This document shows, one piece after another, positions 26,279-35,262 of a stretch of DNA of 64,000 nucleotides (positions within the stretch are counted from its first letter, which is position 1; the number at the start of each line of letters is the position of its first letter). The position numbers were made by a program, and so were the translations under genes. Below the pieces are notes generated by a model. The model searched no databases. It was not told the DNA's origin and saw only the letters and a program-made list of their open reading frames with translations. This stretch comes from Sphingomonas suaedae (GTDB lineage: Bacteria; Pseudomonadota; Alphaproteobacteria; Sphingomonadales; Sphingomonadaceae). The stretch lies in the NCBI RefSeq assembly GCF_007833215.1, contig NZ_CP042239.1, positions 3,408,001-3,472,000 on the forward strand, written 5' to 3'.

Positions 26279-27856
26279 TCAGGCGGTCATCGGCGTCGCG
26301 GGCAACTGCCCGGGCTCGGGTTGGGGGTCCTGCTCCTCGACGGGGCCATGCTTGATCGTCGCGAGGATCAGCCGCACTTCGATCACGGCGAGGCCGCCAT
26401 AGAGCAGGGTGAAGCCGATGATCGTCGTCCACAGCGCCGCCGGGGTCAGCGTCGAGGTGGCGAGGAAGGTCGGCAAAACCCCTTCGATCGCCCAGGGCTG
26501 GCGCCCCATTTCGGCGACGATCCAGCCCAGTTCCGCCGCGAGCCAGGGCAGCGGGATCGCGAACAGCGCAGTCCGGTGGAACCAGCGCGCCTCCATATGC
26601 TTGCGCAGGCTGGCCAGGACGAACGCGGTGGCGAACAGCGCGATCATCGCAAAGCCGATCAGCGCCATGATCCGGAAGCTCCAGAACATCAGCGGGACGC
26701 TCGGCACCGTATCCCATGCCGCCTGCTCGATCTGCGCCGGAGTCGCAGTCGCGGGATCGGCGACATAGCGTTTGAGCAGCAGCCCGAAGCCGAGGTCGCG
26801 CTTGTGCGCCTCGAACAGCGCGCGTGCGGCGGCGTCCTGCGGGTTCGCCTTGAGCGCCTCGACCGCGCGATAGGCGATCTGCCCTGATGCGATCCGCTCC
26901 TGCGCGCGCAGCACCAGTTCGGACATGCCGGTCACCTCGCCGTCGAGGCTGCGGGTCGCGATCAGGCCCAACGCCCAGGGGATATGGACCGAATAGTTGG
27001 TCGTCCGCGCGACCGAATCGGGAATGCCGATCAGCGTCAGCCCGGCCGGCGCCTGTTCGGTGTGCCAGGCCGCCTCGATCGCGGCGAGCTTCATCTTCTG
27101 GTTGTCGGTCAGCGCATAGCCGCTCTCGTCGCCCAGCACGACGACCGACAGCGAACTGGCCAGCCCGAACGCCGCCGCAACGACGAAGGATCGCCGCGCG
27201 AACGCGGTCCATTTGCCGCGCAGCAGATAGAAGCAGGCGATGCCCAGCACCATCACCGACGCGATGACATAGCCCGCGCTCACCGTGTGGACGAACTTCG
27301 CCTGCGCAACGGGGTTGAACAGCACCGCCCAGAAATCGGTGACCTCCATCCGCATCGTCTCGGGATTGAAGGTCGCGCCGACCGGATTCTGCATCCAGCC
27401 ATTGGCGATCAGGATCCACAGCGCCGACAAATTGGTGCCAAGCGCGACGAGGAAGGTGACGAACAGATGCCCCACTTTCGACAGCCGGTCCCAGCCGAAG
27501 AACATGAGGCCGACGAACGTCGCTTCGAGGAAAAAGGCCATCAGTCCCTCGATCGCAAGCGGCGCGCCGAAAATGTCGCCGACATAATGCGAGAAATAGG
27601 ACCAGTTGGTGCCGAACTGGAACTCCATGGTGAGGCCGGTGGCGACCCCGAGCACGAAGTTGATTCCGAAGATTTTGCCCCAGAACCGGGTCACCTGGCG
27701 CCAGATCGCACGCCCGGTCATCACATAGATCGACTCCATGATGACCAGCATGAAGCTGAGGCCCAGCGTCAGCGGGACGAACAGAAAATGGTAGAGCGCG
27801 GTCAGCGCGAATTGCAGTCGCGACAGATCGACGACGCTCGGATCGAGCGATTCCAT
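26279..27856 (-). CDS. cydA: Cytochrome bd ubiquinol oxidase subunit I
   Basis: A 525-residue protein that holds the haems. The N-terminal ALTALYHFLFVPLTLGLS contains the haem-ligand histidine and ELGWIVAEMGRQPWAI is the conserved quinol-site motif. Start at the ATG at 27856 with GGAGG about ten bases upstream. It is transcribed away from cydD, and the shared 124-base gap must hold the control sites. Confidence 0.96.
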   Translation of the reverse strand: MESLDPSVVDLSRLQFALTALYHFLFVPLTLGLSFMLVIMESIYVMTGRAIWRQVTRFWGKIFGINFVLGVATGLTMEFQFGTNWSYFSHYVGDIFGAPLAIEGLMAFFLEATFVGLMFFGWDRLSKVGHLFVTFLVALGTNLSALWILIANGWMQNPVGATFNPETMRMEVTDFWAVLFNPVAQAKFVHTVSAGYVIASVMVLGIACFYLLRGKWTAFARRSFVVAAAFGLASSLSVVVLGDESGYALTDNQKMKLAAIEAAWHTEQAPAGLTLIGIPDSVARTTNYSVHIPWALGLIATRSLDGEVTGMSELVLRAQERIASGQIAYRAVEALKANPQDAAARALFEAHKRDLGFGLLLKRYVADPATATPAQIEQAAWDTVPSVPLMFWSFRIMALIGFAMIALFATAFVLASLRKHMEARWFHRTALFAIPLPWLAAELGWIVAEMGRQPWAIEGVLPTFLATSTLTPAALWTTIIGFTLLYGGLAVIEVRLILATIKHGPVEEQDPQPEPGQLPATPMTA

Positions 27857-27918
27857 GGGCCTTTGCCTCCAATGCCCCCGGCATGGCGCCGGTCGCCCGC
27901 CTTCAAGCCCAGACACGC

Positions 27919-27948
27919 TTGTCTCCCTATTGGGGAATTCCCGTATTC
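27919..27948 (+). promoter_or_regulatory. Candidate cydDC promoter and palindrome in divergent cyd gap
   Basis: TTGTCT (27919-27924), 18 bases, then GTATTC (27943-27948) could form a plus-strand promoter, and GGGAATTCCC (27933-27942), a perfect 10-bp palindrome, lies in the spacer, midway between cydA and cydD. A regulator site here is plausible, but no known consensus such as TTGAT-N4-ATCAA is present. Weakly supported. Confidence 0.3.
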
Positions 27949-27980
27949 AGGGCGCGGAGGCCGACTTCTACCGCATCGAA

Positions 27981-29642
27981 ATGTCCACACTTGCCCTTCA
28001 GCGCGACGCCGCCCGCCATCGCCGCCAAACGCTTGCGCGGCTCGTCGGCGCGGCCTCGGCGCGCGCATCGACCGTGTTGCTGCTGGGGGATGCGCTGGCG
28101 GCGATCGGCTTTGCGGGCGGGCTTGCGTTGGCGATCTCCGCCCTGACGACCGGTGGCGCGATCCTTCCGGGGCTGGCGCTTGCGTTGGTTTCGGGCCTCG
28201 CACGTGCCTCCTGTGCCGCGCTCGCGCTGCGGGCGGGCGGGCGCAGCGCGGGTGCGGTCAAGGCCCGGGTGCGTGCGGCGACCTTGCTGGCCGCGCTGCG
28301 CCGTCCGCGCGGCGGAGTGCAGGCGACGGGCGCGGTGATCCAGTCGGTGGTGGACGATGTCGAGGCGCTCGACGGCCATGTCGCGCGCTTCCTTCCCGCG
28401 CGTGGTGCCGCAGCGCTCGCGCCGATGCTGGTGCTGGCGGCGACCGCATTGGCCAGCCCCGTTGCGGCGGGGATCCTCGCGGCGACGTTGTTGCCCTTCA
28501 TCCTCGCGCTCGCGCTGGCGGGCGGGGCCGCCGCAGATGAATCGCGCCGCCAGTTTCATGCGCTCTCGCGTCTGTCGGGCCTGCTCGCCGATCGTGTCCG
28601 CGCGCTCCCGATCATCCTCGCCTTCCGCGCTGAAGCGCGCGAGGCCGACCGGATCGGCGCCGCCGCGCAGGAGGTCGCCGCCCGCACGCTGAAGGTGCTG
28701 CGCGTTGCATTCCTGTCCACCGGCGCGCTCGAATTCTTCGCCGCGCTTTCGGTCGCTCTCGTCGCGGTCTATGCCGGGTTCAACCTGCTCGGCGAATTGC
28801 CCTTTCCGGTGCCCGAGCAGCTCGACCTTGGCCGCGCCTTTTTCGTGCTGGCGCTCGCGCCTGAATTCTATGGCCCGATGCGGCGGCTGGCGGCTGCCTA
28901 TCACGACCGTCAGGCGGCGGAGAGCGCGGCGCAGCAACTGGCCGCGCTGCACGCCGAAGCTGCCACCGATCCGGAATACACGCCGATGCTGTGCGCGCCG
29001 CCGTCGATCACCTTCGACGGCGTGACGATCGCCTATCCCGACAGTCCGGAGGCGGCGGTTCGCAACCTGTCGTTCAGCGTCGCGCCCGGCGCCATCGTCG
29101 CGCTGACCGGCCCCTCGGGCAGCGGCAAGTCGAGCATCCTCCAGCTGCTGCTCGGCCTCGCCCCGCACAGCGGCGGCGTAGTCCGGATCGGCGGCGAAGC
29201 GCTCGCACCGGGAACCAGCCTCGCGCGCTCGGCCTCATGGGCCGGACAGGCGCCGCTGATCCTGCCCGGCACGCTTGCCGGGAATATCGCCCTTGGAGCG
29301 CCCGATGCGAGCGCGGCACAGATTGCCCAGGCTGCGGTCGCGGCGGGGCTGGAGCCGATGTTGATGCAGCGCGAGGGCGGGCTGGAAAGCACCATCGATC
29401 CGCGCGGTGGCGGGCTTTCGGGCGGCGAGCGTCGGCGTATCGGTCTCGCCCGCGCGCTACTCAAGCCCGCGCCGATCCTGCTGCTCGACGAACCGACCGC
29501 GCATCTCGATCCGGCGGCGGAGGACGCGTTGATCGCCCTGATCGCCCGCGCCGCACGCGGACGCACCACGCTCATCGCCACGCATAGCGCGCGGCTCGCC
29601 GCCATCGCCGACATGGTCGTCGATCTGGGGGATCGCCGATGA
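27981..29642 (+). CDS. cydD: ABC exporter permease/ATPase CydD
   Basis: A 553-residue half-transporter: a membrane domain with six helices (1-310) and an ATPase with Walker A GPSGSGKSS, signature LSGGERRR and Walker B ILLLDEPT. CydDC exports glutathione or cysteine and is needed for bd oxidase assembly. I used the ATG at 27981 (MSTLALQRD); its ribosome site is weak, and the frame is open further upstream into the cydA side. The stop overlaps the cydC start (ATGA). Confidence 0.9.
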   Translation: MSTLALQRDAARHRRQTLARLVGAASARASTVLLLGDALAAIGFAGGLALAISALTTGGAILPGLALALVSGLARASCAALALRAGGRSAGAVKARVRAATLLAALRRPRGGVQATGAVIQSVVDDVEALDGHVARFLPARGAAALAPMLVLAATALASPVAAGILAATLLPFILALALAGGAAADESRRQFHALSRLSGLLADRVRALPIILAFRAEAREADRIGAAAQEVAARTLKVLRVAFLSTGALEFFAALSVALVAVYAGFNLLGELPFPVPEQLDLGRAFFVLALAPEFYGPMRRLAAAYHDRQAAESAAQQLAALHAEAATDPEYTPMLCAPPSITFDGVTIAYPDSPEAAVRNLSFSVAPGAIVALTGPSGSGKSSILQLLLGLAPHSGGVVRIGGEALAPGTSLARSASWAGQAPLILPGTLAGNIALGAPDASAAQIAQAAVAAGLEPMLMQREGGLESTIDPRGGGLSGGERRRIGLARALLKPAPILLLDEPTAHLDPAAEDALIALIARAARGRTTLIATHSARLAAIADMVVDLGDRR

Positions 29643-31255
29643 CGCCCCTGTCCCGGTTGCTCGCGGTCGAAAGCCGTCGCGAACGGCGCAACCTGCTGCG
29701 CGCCGCCACGCTCGGCGCGCTGGTCAGCGCCAGTTCGGTGCTGCTGCTCGGTCTGTCGGGCTGGTTCATCACCGCTGCGGCGCTGGCGGGCGCGGCGGGA
29801 CCGGCGGTCGCCCACGCCTTCAACTATATGCTGCCCAGCGCCGCGATCCGCCTGCTCGCGATCGTCCGCACCGGCGCGCGCTATGGCGAGGCGCTGGCGG
29901 GGCACGCCGCCGCACTCCACGCGCTCGCACGCGTCCGCCCCGCGCTCTACCGCGCGATCGCCGCCGCGCCGATCGCGCGGGCGCTCGCCTTCACCCCCGG
30001 CGACGCCAGCGCCCGGCTGGTGAACGACGTCGGCGCGATCGAACAGGATATGGTGCGCCGCTCCGCGACCCCCGGCGCGGCAGCGGCGCTGGTCGCGGGC
30101 GTCTGCCTCGCGCTCCTCGCGGGCTGGCCCGCAGCGTTCGCAATCGTCGCCTGTTTCGCCGCCACGGTCGCGCTCGGCGAACGGGTTGGGCGCCGTCTCG
30201 AAACCGCGGGCCACCGCGCCCAGGAGGCAAATGGCGCGCTGAAGGATCTGGTCGGTACCCTCGCCGAAGCCGCGCCGGAGCTGCGTTGCTACGGTCTCGA
30301 TGGCTGGGCTGCGCAAAGCGCCGAACGCGCAAGCGCCGATCTCGACGCCGCGCAGATCGCGCGCGCCGACCTGCTCGGCTGGATGGCGCTGCTGCATGGC
30401 GGGGCGATGGCGCTGGCAGCGGTGTTGGCGCTGGCGCTGGCGGTCCCGGCCGGGGCGCCGATCGCTGCGCTGGCCGCGCTGGCCGCCGCAATGACCATCG
30501 ACGGCACCGCCCCGCTGCTGCGGCGCTTTGCGGAACGCGGAGGTGTCCGTGCCGCACAGGCCCGGCTCGACGCGGCACTGTCTCTGGAAGAGACCGCCGC
30601 CGAAATCGCCACGCCGTCCGGCGCCGCCAACCTCTATCTGCCCGGCCTGATCGATGGCCCGGTTACCCCCGGTACGCGGCTGGCGCTGGTCGGCCAGTCC
30701 GGCAGCGGCAAGACCAGCCTGATCGAAGCGCTGATCGGCCTGCGCCCCGCCCGTGTCGGACAGGCGAGGCTCGACGGCATCGATATCGCCTTTCTGCCCG
30801 CCGCCACGCTGCGGCGCAGCTTCGCCTGGTCGCCGCAGGACGCCCTGCTGATCGCCGGAACGGTGCGCGAAAATCTGCTGCTCGCCGACCCCGGCGCCGA
30901 TGAGGCCCGCTTGTGGGAGGCGCTGGCCGATGCCGCGCTCGACGCGCGCGTGCGGGCGTTGCCACGCGGACTCGACAGCTGGATCGGCGACAATGGCGAG
31001 CGGCTGTCGGGCGGGGAGCGGCGGCGCCTGTCGCTGGCGCGCGCCTATCTCGCCGATGCGCCCTGGCTGTTGCTCGACGAGCCGAGCGAGGGGCTGGATT
31101 GCGCGACCGAGTCGCTGGTGGCCGAACGGCTGGTCGCGCGGCTCGACCGGACCGGGCAGGGGCTGGTGCTGACCAGCCATCGCGCGGACTTCGCGCGCGC
31201 CTGTACCAGTCTGACGGTGCCGATCGACCCGCGACGGGTCAGCGCGCCGGCGTGA
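29639..31255 (+). CDS. cydC: ABC exporter permease/ATPase CydC
   Basis: The 538-residue second half of the CydDC exporter, with membrane helices from LLGLSGWFITAAALAGAAG onward, Walker A GQSGSGKTS, signature LSGGERRRLS and Walker B LLLDEPSEG. Its start lies inside the cydD stop. Its last 17 bases overlap the end of a converging receiver gene. Confidence 0.93.
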   Translation: MTPLSRLLAVESRRERRNLLRAATLGALVSASSVLLLGLSGWFITAAALAGAAGPAVAHAFNYMLPSAAIRLLAIVRTGARYGEALAGHAAALHALARVRPALYRAIAAAPIARALAFTPGDASARLVNDVGAIEQDMVRRSATPGAAAALVAGVCLALLAGWPAAFAIVACFAATVALGERVGRRLETAGHRAQEANGALKDLVGTLAEAAPELRCYGLDGWAAQSAERASADLDAAQIARADLLGWMALLHGGAMALAAVLALALAVPAGAPIAALAALAAAMTIDGTAPLLRRFAERGGVRAAQARLDAALSLEETAAEIATPSGAANLYLPGLIDGPVTPGTRLALVGQSGSGKTSLIEALIGLRPARVGQARLDGIDIAFLPAATLRRSFAWSPQDALLIAGTVRENLLLADPGADEARLWEALADAALDARVRALPRGLDSWIGDNGERLSGGERRRLSLARAYLADAPWLLLDEPSEGLDCATESLVAERLVARLDRTGQGLVLTSHRADFARACTSLTVPIDPRRVSAPA

Positions 31256-31649
31256 CCGGGGGCTGAAGCTCGGCGATCAGCCGATGGTGCGGCACCGGCT
31301 TCTCCAGCACCGCGGCAAAGCCCGCCGCGCGCGCCTCTCGTTCCAGCGTCGGCGAGGGAAAGCCGGTCAGCAGCACCGCATGTCCGGCCCATCCGCGCCC
31401 GCGCAACGCCCGCAATAGGGCGACTCCGTCCGAATCGGGCAGGCGATAGTCCGCCACCAGCACGCCGATCCGGTCGGCGGCGGCATCGGCCAGCGCATGT
31501 GCCGCAGACGGAAAGGCGCGCACATCGAATCCGCGATTGAACAGCATCAGCTGAAGCGCGCGGCGCAGCGCATCGTCATCTTCGACGAGCCATAGCCCGG
31601 GACGCGACTGGGGCGTGGGCGGTGAGACAGGCAAAAGCGACATTCGCAC
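31239..31649 (-). CDS. Stand-alone response regulator receiver
   Basis: A 136-residue single receiver domain: acidic pair LVEDDDAL near residue 22, phospho-acceptor D in VLVADYRLPDSDG, a Thr in LLTGFPS and the lysine in LEKPVP. No output domain. The start is GTG at 31649 or ATG at 31643; no clear ribosome site. It lies 39 bases from the FixJ-like gene and probably belongs with that pair, perhaps as a phosphate sink or side branch. It overlaps cydC tail-to-tail by 17 bases. Confidence 0.85.
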   Translation of the reverse strand: MRMSLLPVSPPTPQSRPGLWLVEDDDALRRALQLMLFNRGFDVRAFPSAAHALADAAADRIGVLVADYRLPDSDGVALLRALRGRGWAGHAVLLTGFPSPTLEREARAAGFAAVLEKPVPHHRLIAELQPPVTPAR

Positions 31650-31688
31650 AGCGATGCGCGAGCCACGCGTCCGCGTCGCTACGTGATC

Positions 31689-32312
31689 TTACGAAGCCGC
31701 GCTTTTGCCCAGCCCTGCGGCAAAGGCGATGCGCAGCGCATCGGGAAAGCTCGGCACGTCCAGCTTGCTCATCACATTGGCGCGATGCACCTCCACCGTT
31801 CGTGGCGAAATACCCAGATCATAGGCGATCGTTTTGTTCGGCAGTCCCTGTGCTAGCCCCTCCAGCACCTCGCGCTCGCGCGGGGTCAGCGCGGCGATAC
31901 GCACCTGTGCCTGATGTGCGGCAGCATCGCGTTGGTCCGATCGCTCGATCCGGACAAAGGCCGCCTCGATCGCGCGCAGCAGATCGGCCTTGTCCGACGG
32001 CTTCTCCAGAAAATCGACCGCGCCTTCCTTCATTGCCTGCACTGCGGCGGCGACGTCGCCATGCCCCGTCAGCATCACCACCGGCATATCGACGCCCATC
32101 GCATTCAGATCGCGCTGCACTTCCAGCCCGTCCTTGTCCGGCATCCGGATGTCGAGCAGGATACATCCCGGTTCGGCATGGCGGACCTCCTTCAGAAAGG
32201 CGACGCCCGACTCATAGGCCTTAACCTCGAATCCCGAGGTCTTGAGGACGAAGCTCACCGCCCGGCGGATCGCCGGATCGTCGTCCACCAGATGCACCAG
32301 TCTCTTAGTCAT
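31689..32312 (-). CDS. fixJ: FixJ-type response regulator
   Basis: A 207-residue NarL/FixJ regulator: receiver (1-120; VDDDPAIRRA, phospho-acceptor D in LLDIRMPDKDG, LEKPSDKADL) and LuxR-type helix-turn-helix (LTPREREVLEGLAQGLPNKT). Its first codons overlap the last of the FixL-like gene by eight bases (ATGACTAA). It would activate genes at low oxygen. Direct targets are not visible; cyd and ompW are the nearest candidates. Confidence 0.9.
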   Translation of the reverse strand: MTKRLVHLVDDDPAIRRAVSFVLKTSGFEVKAYESGVAFLKEVRHAEPGCILLDIRMPDKDGLEVQRDLNAMGVDMPVVMLTGHGDVAAAVQAMKEGAVDFLEKPSDKADLLRAIEAAFVRIERSDQRDAAAHQAQVRIAALTPREREVLEGLAQGLPNKTIAYDLGISPRTVEVHRANVMSKLDVPSFPDALRIAFAAGLGKSAAS

Positions 32313-33831
32313 CGTCTGCCTCGACTTCCGCGCTCATCAGGGTGAAGTTGAAAATGGTACCGCCGCCCGGATTCGGTTCGGCCCAGATGCGCCCGCCATG
32401 CGCCTCCACGATGGTACGACAGATCGACAGGCCCAGGCCCATGCCGCTTTCCTTCGTGGTGACAAACGCCTCGAACAATTGCGGCGCGATGCTCTCGGGA
32501 ATGCCGGCGCCGGTGTCCGCGATCGATATGCGGACCATGCCGCCTGGCGCGGGCGCGGTGCCGATCGTCAGGTCGCAAACGGTGCAGTCCGCCAGCGCCT
32601 CGACCGCGTTGCGCAGCAAATTGACCAGCACCTGCTGGATCTGCACGCGATCGACCAGCACATGTTTCACCCCGGCATCCAGATCGAACAAGGTGCGGAT
32701 CCCGCGCTCGCGCGATCCGATCAGCGCCAGGCGGCTTGCCTCGTCGATCAGGCCGTTCAGATCCTCGATCCGCTTTTCCACCTCGCCCCGTGCGACGAAT
32801 TCGCGCAGGCGACGGACGATATTGCCCGCCCGCAACGCCTCGCTCGCGGTTTCGTCGAGCGCTTGCGCCAGCAAGTCGTGCGCATCGGGGCCGGGATCGG
32901 CGAGCAGGTCGCGCGCGCCCTGCATGAAATAGGTGATCGCGGCGAGCGGCTGGTTGAGCTCATGCGCCAGTGTCGAGGCCATTGTCCCCATCGCGCTCAA
33001 TCGCGACACATGGATCAGCTCCGATTGCAGTTCCTTGAGCCGCAGCTCGGCGCGCTGCTGTTCGGTCAGGTCGCGGATGAATCCGGTGAAGATGCGGTGC
33101 CCTTCGCCCGCCGCCTCGCCGACCGACAGTTCCATCGGAAAGACGGTGCCGTCGCGCCGTTGCCCCGATACGATCCGTCCGATGCCGATGATGCGCCGCT
33201 CGCCGGTCTCGACATAATGCCGGACATATTGATCGTGCCGCTCGCGGTCGGGGGAGGGCATCAGCATGTCGACATTGCGTCCCACCACCTCGGCCTCGGT
33301 CCAGCCGAACAAGCGCTCGGCCGCCGCGCTGAACGACAGGATCGTCGCCCGTTCGTCGATCACGATCATCGCGTCGGGCACGGTCGCCAGGATCGATCGC
33401 AGGTGCAGCTCGTTGCGCGCCAGTGCCGTTTCCGCCGCCTTGCGCCCGGTAATGTCGTAGAGCGTCTGGCCGAAGCCGCGCAGCGCGCCGCTGGCGTCGC
33501 GCAGGGCGATCAGCGTGATATCGGCATAGAATTCGGACCCGTCGTGCCGCGCGCGCCATCCTTCGCTACGCACTCGCGTCCGTTCGCGCGCCGCGTCCAG
33601 ATCCGCCGCCGGGATCCCCCGACTGCGCTGATCGGCCGGGTAGAGCAGGTCGAACGACTGGCCGATCGCCGCCTCTGCGGTCCAGCCGGTCAGCATCTCC
33701 GCCCCGCGATTCCAGGATTTGATCCGACCCTCCGGGCCGACCAGATAGGTCGCATGATCGTTCACGCTGTCGAGCAACAGCGCAAGTTCGTCGGGTTCGG
33801 GAAGCGCGTCGTCGGTCACACGATCCATCAT
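32305..33831 (-). CDS. fixL: FixL-type oxygen-sensor histidine kinase, two PAS domains
   Basis: A 508-residue soluble kinase: PAS 1 (about 17-127), PAS 2 (136-257), HisKA with phospho-histidine H290 in LAHELNQPLAA, and ATPase (NLLRNAVEAL, DTGAGIPES, GMGLGLSI). PAS 2 closely follows FixL's haem PAS: PDRERHDQY keeps the haem-ligand histidine at H199 (equivalent to Bradyrhizobium FixL H200) and RIIGIGR keeps R219 (R220), while the position of R206 is H205. Oxygen binding to haem would switch off the kinase. No transmembrane helix is seen, as in soluble FixL of Bradyrhizobium. Confidence 0.9.
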   Translation of the reverse strand: MMDRVTDDALPEPDELALLLDSVNDHATYLVGPEGRIKSWNRGAEMLTGWTAEAAIGQSFDLLYPADQRSRGIPAADLDAARERTRVRSEGWRARHDGSEFYADITLIALRDASGALRGFGQTLYDITGRKAAETALARNELHLRSILATVPDAMIVIDERATILSFSAAAERLFGWTEAEVVGRNVDMLMPSPDRERHDQYVRHYVETGERRIIGIGRIVSGQRRDGTVFPMELSVGEAAGEGHRIFTGFIRDLTEQQRAELRLKELQSELIHVSRLSAMGTMASTLAHELNQPLAAITYFMQGARDLLADPGPDAHDLLAQALDETASEALRAGNIVRRLREFVARGEVEKRIEDLNGLIDEASRLALIGSRERGIRTLFDLDAGVKHVLVDRVQIQQVLVNLLRNAVEALADCTVCDLTIGTAPAPGGMVRISIADTGAGIPESIAPQLFEAFVTTKESGMGLGLSICRTIVEAHGGRIWAEPNPGGGTIFNFTLMSAEVEADDD

Positions 33832-33927
33832 CCTGTCAATTCGGGTTCATTCCCATCCGTACCATTACGAAGAGTGCGGATACACCGCGACTCCTAACCG
33901 GGCCTCCTCGCAATGAGGAGATTTCAG

Positions 33928-34581
33928 ATGCGTATCGTCTTTCTTGCTCTCGCCGCCGCCACCGCCCTGACCGTGCCCGCCCATGCCCAGACGCAAGCGG
34001 GCGACGTGCTGGTCCGCCTGCGCGGCATCATGGTGTCGCCGACCGAGGAGTCGGGGCCGGTGCTGCCCGCTTTCCCGACCGGTGAGGTCGCGGTGGGCGA
34101 TTCGGTCATGCCCGAGGTCGACTTCACCTATATGATCACCGATCATATCGGTACCGAGCTGATCCTGGCGACGACCAAGCATGACGTGACCGGTGCGGGC
34201 GCGCTGAACGGGCTGGGCAAGGTGGCCGACACCTGGGTGCTGCCGCCGACGCTCACGCTGCAATATCATTTCGCGCCCAAGGGCAAGGTGCGCCCCTATG
34301 TCGGTGCAGGCGTCAACTACACGATCTTCTACTCCGAAGACGCGAGCGACAGTCTCGAAAACGCGATCGGCACGACCAGCGTGAAGATGGACGACAGCTT
34401 CGGCTATGCGCTGCAGGCGGGCGTCGATATCGACCTTACCGACCGCGTGTTCCTCAACCTCGACGTCAAATATATCGACATCGACACGACGGCCCGCCTC
34501 ACCACCGGCGGCGCGGTCAACCGGGTCGATGTCAGCATCGACCCGATCGTTGCCGGTATTGGTATCGGTATGCGGTTCTGA
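33928..34581 (+). CDS. OmpW-family outer membrane protein
   Basis: A 217-residue eight-stranded barrel: signal peptide MRIVFLALAAATALTVPAHA, then LVRLRGIMVSPTEES, ATTKHDVTGAGALNGLGKVADTWV-type strands (in two parts), LTLQYHF, and the C-terminal IVAGIGIGMRF. GAGGAG lies eight bases before the ATG at 33928, which is preferred over an ATG five codons upstream. OmpW proteins form small hydrophobic channels and are often oxygen-regulated. It diverges from fixL across a 96-base gap. Confidence 0.92.
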   Translation: MRIVFLALAAATALTVPAHAQTQAGDVLVRLRGIMVSPTEESGPVLPAFPTGEVAVGDSVMPEVDFTYMITDHIGTELILATTKHDVTGAGALNGLGKVADTWVLPPTLTLQYHFAPKGKVRPYVGAGVNYTIFYSEDASDSLENAIGTTSVKMDDSFGYALQAGVDIDLTDRVFLNLDVKYIDIDTTARLTTGGAVNRVDVSIDPIVAGIGIGMRF

Positions 34582-34671
34582 ACGCTCCGCCTTGGCCGGT
34601 TGCGACGGGGTTCGCCCTGCGCGACCGGCTATAGGGATGGGGAGCGGGCCGATGCCGCACCCGTTCAAACC

Positions 34672-35160
34672 CTATACCGCGACGAAGCTGTTGCGATCGC
34701 GGTCCTTGCGGACGCGGTCGGCGGGGAAGACGGTGCCGTTCATCGCGATCCACACGCCCGGCCCTGACGCGACCTGAACCGTGGCGAACGCCATGCCCAG
34801 GTTGAACGCCGCATCGCTCTCCGCAAAGCGCGCGGGGGCAAGCGCACCCAGCAGCGCGATCCGCTTGCCGGATATGTCCTTCAACGCCGCCGCCGTCTCC
34901 GTCATCGTATCGGTGCCATGGGTGATGACGATCCGCTCCTCGGGCGCCGCGCGCACGACATCGGCGATCAGCGCGCGATCGGCGTCGGTCAGCTCCAGGC
35001 TGTCCTTGCGCATCAGTTCGACCACGCGGACATCGGCCGCCGAGCGCGCGACCGCCAGCAGCCGCGCGACCACGCTGTCGCCGATCTGATATTCGCTCAG
35101 CGCATCGAAATAGAGTTTGTCGATCGTGCCGCCGGTAGTGAGGATCAGGATATCTGCCAT
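34672..35160 (-). CDS. Short asparaginase-family protein (N-terminal domain only)
   Basis: A 162-residue protein with both catalytic motifs of L-asparaginase, TTGGTID at residue 8 and THGTDTMTETA at about 80, but only the N-terminal half of the usual 320-350-residue enzyme. The stop is real and downstream bases do not code for a C-terminal domain in any frame I could see. Other short asparaginase-domain proteins exist in proteobacteria, so this may be a natural form rather than a truncation. Activity not certain. Confidence 0.82.
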   Translation of the reverse strand: MADILILTTGGTIDKLYFDALSEYQIGDSVVARLLAVARSAADVRVVELMRKDSLELTDADRALIADVVRAAPEERIVITHGTDTMTETAAALKDISGKRIALLGALAPARFAESDAAFNLGMAFATVQVASGPGVWIAMNGTVFPADRVRKDRDRNSFVAV

Positions 35161-35262
35161 GGCGCGGCCTATAGCGATGTCGATCGCGCCTGTCAGCGCG
35201 TGGCGCGATCCCCCGGGGAATAATGGATGCGACTGGCGGCCCGGATGCGCTAGGCTGTCGGC

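Noticed and set aside
27857..27980. FNR/FixK box in the cydA-cydD gap
   Set aside because: No TTGAT-N4-ATCAA match on reading; only an unassigned GGGAATTCCC palindrome is present.
29033..31180. A 715-residue open frame on minus opposite cydD-cydC
   Set aside because: The plus strand has clear ABC exporter motifs; the opposite frame is Gly/Arg/Gln-rich shadow sequence.
34582..34671. Terminator after ompW
   Set aside because: GCCGGTTGCG and CGCGACCGGC can pair with one mismatch but no T-run follows, so a terminator call is not supported.
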